From positions 1 through 64,000 of the forward strand of contig CANFTB010000018.1 of assembly GCA_947449735.1 (NCBI GenBank): a stretch of 64,000 bases of DNA, written 5' to 3'. Source of the DNA: Chthoniobacteraceae bacterium. GTDB lineage: Bacteria > Verrucomicrobiota > Verrucomicrobiia > Chthoniobacterales > Chthoniobacteraceae. The translations under genes were made by a program, and so were the position numbers. Below the pieces are notes generated by a model. The model was not told the DNA's origin and ran no database searches. It was given only the letters and a program-made list of their open reading frames with translations. This document shows, one piece after another, positions 58,687 to 64,000 of this stretch. The stretch's first letter is position 1; each line of letters opens with the position of its first letter.

Positions 58687-59520
58687 ATGCCAGGCCAGCT
58701 TCCGCCCGACCCTTCCCTTCCAGCGATCGAACAGCTCCGGGCCGTTGTGGCGGCGTTGCGCGCTCCGGACGGTTGCCCGTGGGACCGGGAGCAGACGCAC
58801 GCCACCCTGCGGGGCGGGCTTTTGGAGGAAGCTTACGAAGTGGTGGCCGCCATTGACGCGTCGGATGATCCCAACCTGAGCGAGGAGCTGGGCGACCTGT
58901 TGTTGCAGGTGGTGTTTCACGCGCAGATCGCCCGGGAGGAGGGGCGCTTCGATTTCGACCGGGTGGCCCTCGGGATTTCGGAAAAACTGGTACGGCGGCA
59001 TCCGCATGTTTTTGGTGCCGAGAGCGCGGCGGATTCCGATGCGGTACTGGTGCGATGGGAAGAGATCAAGCGGCAGGAAAAGGGAGCCGCGCGCGAGGCC
59101 TCGGTTCTGGACGGGGTGTCGGAGGGCATGCCGGCGCTACAGTACGCTGCAAAAATTCAAAAGCGGGCCGCTCGGATCGGGTTTGACTGGCAGGAGGCGT
59201 TGCCGGTTCTGGCCAAGGTGCGGGAGGAACTGGGGGAGGTTGAGGCTGCGCTGCAGGAGGGGCCGGAGCGTCTGGAGGAGGAGTTGGGCGACTTACTTTT
59301 TTCGGTGGTGAATTTGACCCGCAAATTGAAGGTGGACGCCGAGGTGGCGTTGAGCGCGGCGACCCGGAAGTTCGCCGGGCGTTTCCGGGCGGTGGAGGGG
59401 CTGGCCCGCGAGCGGGGGGTGGTGCTGGAGGGGGCCGGGCTCGAGGAACTGGATGTGTTGTGGGACGAGGTGAAGCGCGTTGAAAAGTCAAAGGCAGCGG
59501 AGGGCCGGGAGGTTGGTTAA
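58687..59520 (+). CDS. mazG: Nucleoside triphosphate pyrophosphohydrolase MazG
   Basis: A 277-residue protein with two MazG domains. Domain 1: LRAPDGCPWDREQTHATLRG, LLEEAYEVVAAID and LSEELGDLLLQVVFHAQIA, with the EExxD-type metal ligands. Domain 2: RIGFDWQEALPVLAKVREEL, EELGDLLFSVVNLTRKL. It hydrolyses non-canonical or excess NTPs to NMP and PPi in the cytoplasm. The start at 58687 is preferred (homologues begin near here); ATG 58645 would add 14 residues. The glycosyltransferase gene begins three bases after its stop. Confidence 0.92.
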   Translation: MPGQLPPDPSLPAIEQLRAVVAALRAPDGCPWDREQTHATLRGGLLEEAYEVVAAIDASDDPNLSEELGDLLLQVVFHAQIAREEGRFDFDRVALGISEKLVRRHPHVFGAESAADSDAVLVRWEEIKRQEKGAAREASVLDGVSEGMPALQYAAKIQKRAARIGFDWQEALPVLAKVREELGEVEAALQEGPERLEEELGDLLFSVVNLTRKLKVDAEVALSAATRKFAGRFRAVEGLARERGVVLEGAGLEELDVLWDEVKRVEKSKAAEGREVG

Positions 59521-59523
59521 AAG

Positions 59524-60819
59524 ATGAAGCTGCTTTTTCTCACCCCCGGGACGGGAAGCTATTACTGCGGCGTCTGCATGCGCGACAATGCGCTCGCAAA
59601 GCAGCTTTGCGCGGACGGTCACGACGCCGTTTTGCTTCCGCTATACCTTCCCCTGACGCTTGAGGAGGCTGCTGCGTCTCCGGATGCGCCCGTGTTTTTC
59701 GGCGGGTTGAACGTCTACCTGCAGCAGCGCTTTCCCTGGTTCCGCAAAGCACCGCTCTGGTTGGACCGCTTGCTGAACCACCGGGTGATTTTAAAGTGGC
59801 TGGGACGTTTTGCGGGAATGACCCACGGGGCAGATACGGCGGCTCTGACCCTGTCCATGCTCAAGGGAGAAGAAGGGGCGCAAAACAGGGAAATCGACAA
59901 GCTCATCGACTGGATTTTAAAGTTCGAAAGGCCGGATGCCATCTGGCTCTCCACCGGTCTTCTCGCGGGGGTGGCCCGCAGAATCAGGAGCGAAACCGGG
60001 GTGCCCGTTTTTTGTTCGCTGCAGGGTGAAGATAGTTTTTTGGATGGCCTTCCGGAGCCTTGGAAAACCAGTTCCTGGGAGGAGATGGCGCGGCGCTTGG
60101 AAGAGTTGGACGGGGTCGTGGCACCGAGTCGTTTTTTTGCGGAGGTGATGGAGGGCCGCCTCGGACTGAAGGCCGGGAATGTAGAGGTCATTCCCAACGG
60201 AATGGCCCTGCAGGGGTACGGCCCGGCATTGGTTCCGCCTTCGCCGCCCGTCGTGGGTTATCTCGCGCGTTTTATCCGTGGAAAAGGTCTGGGGGCGGTT
60301 GTGGAAGCCTTTGTGGAATTGCACCGCAGGGGCAGGGTTCCGGAGGCGCGACTGCACTGCGCAGGAACCATGATTCCGGAGGACCAGCCGTTCCTGGAGC
60401 AGCAGAAGGCGCGTTTGAGGGATGCCGGGCTTTTGCATCTGGCTGAGTTTTCACCGAATATCAGCCGTGAGGAAAAGGTGCGGTTTTTACAGTCGCTCAG
60501 CCTGCTTTCTGTGCCGGCTACCTACGGTGAGGCGTTCGGGTTGTACCTGATTGAGGCCATGGCGTGTGCAGTCCCGGTGGTCCAACCCCGAGTGGCGGCT
60601 TTTCCCGAAATTATTGAGTCCAGCGGGGGTGGCGTTCTGGTGGACCCCGGGTCGGTTTCGGAGATGGCCGCGGCCTGGGAGGCTCTTCTTTTGGACCCGG
60701 CCCGCCGGCAGGCCCTGGGTTTGGCTGGTTTGGAGGCGGTTCACCGGGACCATTCCATGGCGCGGATGGCGGAGCAGTTTTTGGAAGTTTCCGCCCGGGG
60801 GAAAAGGAAGGAGATGTGA
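59524..60819 (+). CDS. Glycosyltransferase family 4 protein
   Basis: A 431-residue GT-B enzyme. The N-terminal domain begins MKLLFLTPGTGSYYCGVCMR, a form common in PVC genomes. The C-terminal domain has IPNGMALQGYGP, VGYLARFIRGKGLGAVVEAF and the nucleotide-sugar-binding EAFGLYLIEAMACAVPVVQP (the E-x7-E region). It is probably cytoplasmic and adds a sugar to a glycolipid or polysaccharide. It is translationally close to mazG and followed by a thioesterase gene 30 bases later. Confidence 0.9.
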   Translation: MKLLFLTPGTGSYYCGVCMRDNALAKQLCADGHDAVLLPLYLPLTLEEAAASPDAPVFFGGLNVYLQQRFPWFRKAPLWLDRLLNHRVILKWLGRFAGMTHGADTAALTLSMLKGEEGAQNREIDKLIDWILKFERPDAIWLSTGLLAGVARRIRSETGVPVFCSLQGEDSFLDGLPEPWKTSSWEEMARRLEELDGVVAPSRFFAEVMEGRLGLKAGNVEVIPNGMALQGYGPALVPPSPPVVGYLARFIRGKGLGAVVEAFVELHRRGRVPEARLHCAGTMIPEDQPFLEQQKARLRDAGLLHLAEFSPNISREEKVRFLQSLSLLSVPATYGEAFGLYLIEAMACAVPVVQPRVAAFPEIIESSGGGVLVDPGSVSEMAAAWEALLLDPARRQALGLAGLEAVHRDHSMARMAEQFLEVSARGKRKEM

Positions 60820-60849
60820 GCGCACACTTCTGCTACGATCAGGCGTCCT

Positions 60850-61275
60850 ATGGGTTTTGAATTTGTACACCAGCGCCGCGTGGAGTTTTCGGAAACCGAC
60901 ATGGCCGGAATCGTCCATTTCGCCAACTTTTTCCGTTGGATGGAGTCGGCGGAGCACGCATTTCTGCGTTCACTGGGCTATTCGGTGCACCCGCATGGCG
61001 AGGGAACCGGCTGGCCGAGGCTGAAGGTGAGCTGTGACTATTTGAGACCGCTGCGTTTCGAGGACCTGGTCGACACGGTTTTGAGCATCCGCGAGGTGCG
61101 CACGCGTTCAGTGCGTTACGGGTTTGAATTCCGCCGGCCGGAATCCGGCGAGGTGGTGGCCCGCGGGGAGGTCGTGGCCGTGCATTCCGGCGTGGACGCC
61201 GCGAGCGGAGCGTTGAAGGCCCTTTCCATTCCGGAGCCGCTCCGGAGTGTGTTGGCGGAAAAATGCGGAGCCTGA
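60850..61275 (+). CDS. Hotdog-fold acyl-CoA thioesterase (YbgC/4HBT-like)
   Basis: A 141-residue protein. The family motif is RRVEFSETDMAGIVHFANFF with the catalytic Asp near residue 17, followed by RWMESAEHAFLRSLGY. The second half has PRLKVSCDYLRPLRFEDLV and VRTRSVRYGFEFRRPESGEV. It hydrolyses short acyl- or aryl-CoA thioesters in the cytoplasm. It is the last gene of the mazG operon and is followed by a bidirectional-type terminator. Confidence 0.9.
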   Translation: MGFEFVHQRRVEFSETDMAGIVHFANFFRWMESAEHAFLRSLGYSVHPHGEGTGWPRLKVSCDYLRPLRFEDLVDTVLSIREVRTRSVRYGFEFRRPESGEVVARGEVVAVHSGVDAASGALKALSIPEPLRSVLAEKCGA

Positions 61276-61285
61276 ACTTCAATAA

Positions 61286-61333
61286 AAGACCCCGGGCGAA
61301 CCACCTTGAGGCGGATCTGACCGGGGTCTTCTT
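61286..61333. terminator. Terminator hairpin between convergent genes
   Basis: AAGACCCCGG (61286-61295) pairs with CCGGGGTCTT (61321-61330), followed by CTT. It lies between the thioesterase stop and the leftward EF-hand gene's stop and could serve both strands. Confidence 0.75.
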
Positions 61334-61353
61334 AAAAGGCTCAGCGGTTGGGG

Positions 61354-61692
61354 TTATTTGTCCTTCTTTTTGCCCTTCTTGGCGCCAGCAGCAAACTCTT
61401 CGAGGCTGAGCTTACCGTCCCCGTTTGCATCCAGCTTTTTGAAGGCTTCCTCCACGTCGGAGGCTTCCTTTTTGCCACGAAATTCGTCGATGCTCAGCGA
61501 ACCGTCGCCGTCTTTGTCCAACTTTTTGAAGCGGTCTTCGGGAGTGGGCTTGGTTTTTTCGGCGGGAGCGTCGGCCTTTGGCGCGGGGGTGGATTCCGCC
61601 TTGGCTTCGGTTTTGGCTTCGGGCTTGTCCTGAGCAAATACGGGAGTGACAACGAAGGCGGCCAGGGTCGCCAGTGTGAGAATGGATTTCAT
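61354..61692 (-). CDS. Secreted EF-hand calcium-binding protein
   Basis: A 112-residue protein with a 20-residue signal peptide (ends TPVFAQ), a Lys/Ala/Glu/Pro-rich linker and two EF-hand loops: DKDGDGSLSIDE at 59-70 and DANGDGKLSLEE at 88-99, both with all ligand positions acidic or polar. The C-terminus is Lys-rich (GAKKGKKKDK). It probably binds calcium in the periplasm or outside the cell. The start at 61692 is chosen for the signal peptide; ATG 61728 would add 12 polar residues. Confidence 0.88.
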   Translation of the reverse strand: MKSILTLATLAAFVVTPVFAQDKPEAKTEAKAESTPAPKADAPAEKTKPTPEDRFKKLDKDGDGSLSIDEFRGKKEASDVEEAFKKLDANGDGKLSLEEFAAGAKKGKKKDK

Positions 61693-62072
61693 TTGGGTAC
61701 TAGGGTTCTTGTTTTTGGCTCCGTCCATCGCGGCGAGGTTTCAGTATGCGTGAAAAAAGCGCGGCTCCGGACAGAGATTTGGGGGTGGAACACGGTGAAT
61801 AAAGACGCCAGGTCTGCGAGGGAATCCTTGGGGGGATCGGAGTCCAACCAGACCTGAAGCGTCCAACCTTGAAACTCCGCAAGCGCGCAGAAGTAGCGGC
61901 GAATTTTTTGGGAGGATATTTTTTGCAGGTTCCTTAAACCCGAAAACAGAAGTTCACGCGGGGCCGCGGAGAGGGGAAGAGGGGGATAAACATTTTTGCT
62001 CCATTTGGTGCTGTAGATTTTCTCCTCGCCCCCCCGCGAGATCACCTTTTCTCTGGTGCTTCGGCGTTCGGG
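61693..62072. other. Intergenic region with promoter and MITE-like element
   Basis: The part nearest 61693 must carry the promoter of the EF-hand gene. 61937-62074 is a MITE-like element. No gene is supported; an open frame on the minus strand spans the element and lacks family features. Confidence 0.4.
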
Positions 62073-62074
62073 TT
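61937..62074 (-). mobile_element. MITE-like element, copy 2
   Basis: A 138-base element in inverse orientation to copy 1 at 57711-57853. Read on the minus strand it begins AACCCGAACGCCGAAGC and ends CTTCTGTTTTCGGGTT, so the ends are imperfect inverted repeats. Its first bases overlap the stop codon (TAA, 62073-62075) of the metallo-hydrolase gene, so insertion may have supplied that stop. Confidence 0.7.
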
Positions 62075-63455
62075 AAAGGTCCAAGGGCACGCCGGAAGGT
62101 GCGGAAAGAACCTTCGTGCCGGGAGCTCGAACCGACAAAGTCTGGCGCATCCATTCCTGCGCGTCGGGGTCGCCATGTACGAGGACGACCTGTTTCGGGG
62201 CTGCTCTTTGGACGTAATCGATGAGGCTTTCCCTGTCGCCGTGCGCGCTGAACCCGAAGGTTTCAACCTGGCAGCGCAGGGTTTCCGGTTGGATGTCCGG
62301 CGCCACCTGAAAGGAGTCACCCTGTTTGGCGGACCGGAGCCTGCCCGCGGGAGAGTCGGGGTCGGCGTACCCGACGAAGAAGATGCCGTGGGCGGGGTTG
62401 GGCAGGAAATGCGGCGCGATGACGTTTGAGAGGGTGTGTTCGGTCATCATGCCGCTGGAGAGGGCGTAGATGCGGCCGGGGCGGATGGGTTGCTGGTTGA
62501 CCTCCCGTCCGCTGATGGTGAAGGGGGAAATCGTCGGGAGCAGGCTCAGTCCGGGGTGCTGCCGGTGGGAGGCGCTGGCAAGTTTGTCGTGTATCTCGCT
62601 GAGTTTGGTGCTGAGACCGCCGATGTACACGGGACACTCGGGCAGGAGCCCCTTCTTGCGAAGGGTGAAGATCATCGTGAGCAGCTCCTGGGATTTCCCA
62701 AGGGCGAACACGGGAACGAGCACGCTTCCGCCCCTAGCGAAAACCTCGCGGATGGCGGCGGCAAAGCGTTCTTCCTCTTTTTCCCGGGTGAAATCGGCGG
62801 GTTGGGGAACGGCGCCTCGCGTGCACTCGATGATGACGGTGTCCAGGTCCTTCTCTGGCAGGCGCGCGCCGTGCATGAGGGACTGGTTGTGGAAATTGAC
62901 GTCGCCTGTGTAGAGGATGCGGCGGCCGTTCGCCTCGATGAGAACGGCGGTGGAGCCCAGAATGTGGCCGGCGTCCTCAAACTGGAAGGAAACCTCGGCC
63001 GTTTCTCCGTAAGGAATGCGCTCTCCTGAGGGGGTGAAGCGCTCGTGCAGGGGCAGGGAATGGAACCGGCGGACACAGTTGGTGGCCTCGCGGTGGAGGA
63101 AGGTGGGAACCTCACCCTCGCCGTTCTCATGTCGCTTGGACATGACGTTGACGGAGTTGTGAAGCATCACATCAGCCAGTTGACGGGTCGGCTCCGTCAT
63201 GAAGGCGGGCGCTGACGGGTGCTGGCGCATTAGGACGGGGAGAGAGCCCAGGTGGTCCTGGTGCGCGTGGCTGAGAATGATCGCGTCCACGTGTTTTCCG
63301 GACAGGTGGTCCAGTTGCGGGAGGCTGTCGCGGCCCTCATGCTTGGGGTGGGCGCCGCAATCGAGGACGATCCGGCGTTCGCCAGCCTCAAGAAGGTAGC
63401 AGTTGGCGCCGATCTCGATCTGGCGGGTGAGGTTGGTTAAGCGGAGTTTGGACAT
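62073..63455 (-). CDS. Beta-CASP metallo-beta-lactamase-fold RNA/DNA hydrolase (YSH1-like)
   Basis: A 460-residue protein. The zinc motif is HAHQDH at residues 63-68, later ligands include FEDAGHILGSTAV and LYTGDVNFHNQ, and the beta-CASP part has SVLVPVFALGKSQELLTMIF, IYALSSGMMTEH and GFSAHGDRESLIDYVQ with QVVLVHGDPDA. This is the layout of mRNA 3'-end processing exonuclease-like MBL proteins. It is cytoplasmic. The last codons overlap the end of a MITE-like element. The SRP RNA gene lies upstream on the same strand. Confidence 0.92.
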   Translation of the reverse strand: MSKLRLTNLTRQIEIGANCYLLEAGERRIVLDCGAHPKHEGRDSLPQLDHLSGKHVDAIILSHAHQDHLGSLPVLMRQHPSAPAFMTEPTRQLADVMLHNSVNVMSKRHENGEGEVPTFLHREATNCVRRFHSLPLHERFTPSGERIPYGETAEVSFQFEDAGHILGSTAVLIEANGRRILYTGDVNFHNQSLMHGARLPEKDLDTVIIECTRGAVPQPADFTREKEEERFAAAIREVFARGGSVLVPVFALGKSQELLTMIFTLRKKGLLPECPVYIGGLSTKLSEIHDKLASASHRQHPGLSLLPTISPFTISGREVNQQPIRPGRIYALSSGMMTEHTLSNVIAPHFLPNPAHGIFFVGYADPDSPAGRLRSAKQGDSFQVAPDIQPETLRCQVETFGFSAHGDRESLIDYVQRAAPKQVVLVHGDPDAQEWMRQTLSVRAPGTKVLSAPSGVPLDL

Positions 63456-63790
63456 GAGGAGTGGGCGCGCCTCTGGGGGCGCGTCTTGGAAAAAGCAGGG
63501 TGAGCTTGGAAAATGGTAAAAAGGTGAAACCCCTGCAAACAGCCAGTCTCTCTGAGAAAATTTGGACTGCTGGCTGGCGGGGGGAGTTCGGACAACGAGA
63601 TAGGAAAAGAGGATAGGACAACAGGAAGGAGACGGCTTCGCAACCGTGCGCTTCCTCGGCTTTGGGGACTACCTCCAAAGCGGAACGGCCGCGGTTGTCC
63701 CTCAGGCGGCCGGCGTTCGTGTAAGAAACGCGCTTTCGCGGGCCAACTAACGCGCCTTCGCAGGCCATTCTACGGTTTGAGCAAGGGGGT
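63456..63790. other. Interval between the SRP RNA and the metallo-hydrolase gene
   Basis: No gene is supported. It must hold the metallo-hydrolase promoter. A GC-rich inverted sequence (CGCGCC near 63466, GGCGCG near 63479) and a short tandem repeat at 63727-63766 are the only structures seen. Confidence 0.35.
63727..63766. repeat. Two 18-base direct repeats next to the SRP RNA
   Basis: AACGCGCTTTCGCGGGCC (63727-63744) and AACGCGCCTTCGCAGGCC (63749-63766) differ at two positions, with a period of 22 bases. They lie just downstream of the SRP RNA gene. Confidence 0.5.
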
Positions 63791-63886
63791 GCCGCCAGGG
63801 GTGTGCGACAAACAGAGTCAGACTACCGTTGCTGCCTTCCGGCCCTGGCGGGGTTTGCCCGCCCTCAATCCGCATCCCCTGACGGC
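63791..63886 (-). ncRNA. ffs: Signal recognition particle RNA (small bacterial type)
   Basis: On the minus strand the apical hairpin reads CAGGGCCGGAAGGCAGCA, with the GGAA tetraloop and the asymmetric loop that binds Ffh. The ends pair: GCCGTCAGGGG at the 5' end (63886 down) with CCCCTGGCGGC at the 3' end (63791), continued by TGCG/CGCA. About 96 bases is right for the short SRP RNA without an Alu domain. It guides membrane and secreted proteins to the translocon with Ffh and FtsY. The ends are set from the pairing, so a few bases of error are possible. Confidence 0.93.
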
Positions 63887-64000
63887 GTGGGTTAGTATGG
63901 AGTAGACTTCGGGAAACTCAACTGCCGCCGCGCATTTTTTTACGATACATCCCTCTTGCAAGCAGACACTCCGGCGCGGATATGATAAAACCAGAGTTGC

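Noticed and set aside
61689-62045. A 118-residue open frame on the minus strand upstream of the EF-hand gene
   Set aside because: Much of it lies within the MITE-like element, and it has no start context or family similarity.

Overview
This is a chromosomal window of high GC content that looks like a Verrucomicrobia (PVC-group) bacterium. The lineage call is inference. It rests on families that are common in PVC genomes: two different DUF15xx/cytochrome modules (DUF1549/DUF1553 with DUF1501, and DUF1592-type with DUF1552), a PVC-type dehydrogenase fused to ThuA and a Pirellula/Verrucomicrobium-type haem domain, a sulfatase, a GH105-like hydrolase and many secreted proteins with Sec or Tat signals. 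No rRNA or tRNA gene was seen. One signal recognition particle RNA gene lies near the right end.

Layout. 1-2.8 kb is accessory: a partial gene, a DUF4143-type ATPase, a BrnTA toxin-antitoxin locus whose toxin carries an early stop codon, and two decayed tyrosine-recombinase 3' ends. 2.8-7.2 kb is a leftward pair, a GxGYxYP-like protein followed by a sulfatase. 7.4-21.0 kb is the most structured part. An intact histidine kinase with a truncated response regulator lies on the left. A decayed kinase tail with an intact response regulator lies on the right. Between these two related ends sits an 11-kb cassette: IclR regulator, PSD1 cytochrome, DUF1501, beta-propeller, SDR and a complete ribose-type ABC importer.

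21.5-31.6 kb is a leftward run: DUF1592-type cytochrome protein, DUF1552 protein, three tandem paralogues of an unrecognised secreted family, a lipoprotein and a metallopeptidase with a duplicated, degenerate domain. 32-36.5 kb holds the 1473-residue ThuA/discoidin/dehydrogenase/HEAT/haem fusion. 36.7-50.2 kb holds secreted hydrolases and structural proteins: GH105, a DUF2007-like protein, an RCC1 propeller, two alpha-solenoid proteins, a ThuA protein, an LprI-like membrane protein, an alpha/beta hydrolase, an SGNH hydrolase, a dienelactone hydrolase and a small membrane protein.

50.3-55.2 kb carries two divergent amt-glnK operons with facing sigma-54-type promoters, so it is a nitrogen-regulated ammonium uptake region. 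55.6-56.3 kb is a VapBC-like module. 56.7-63.9 kb holds a rhomboid-like protein without the catalytic serine, DUF2270, MazG, a glycosyltransferase, a hotdog thioesterase, an EF-hand protein, a beta-CASP metallo-hydrolase and the SRP RNA. Two copies of a MITE-like element of about 140 bp lie in this last part.

Taken together, the window suggests a heterotroph specialised in sulfated or complex polysaccharides. Extracytoplasmic c-type cytochrome/dehydrogenase modules and a sugar importer sit next to regulatory genes, followed by nitrogen assimilation. All functions are inferred from sequence motifs read by eye.
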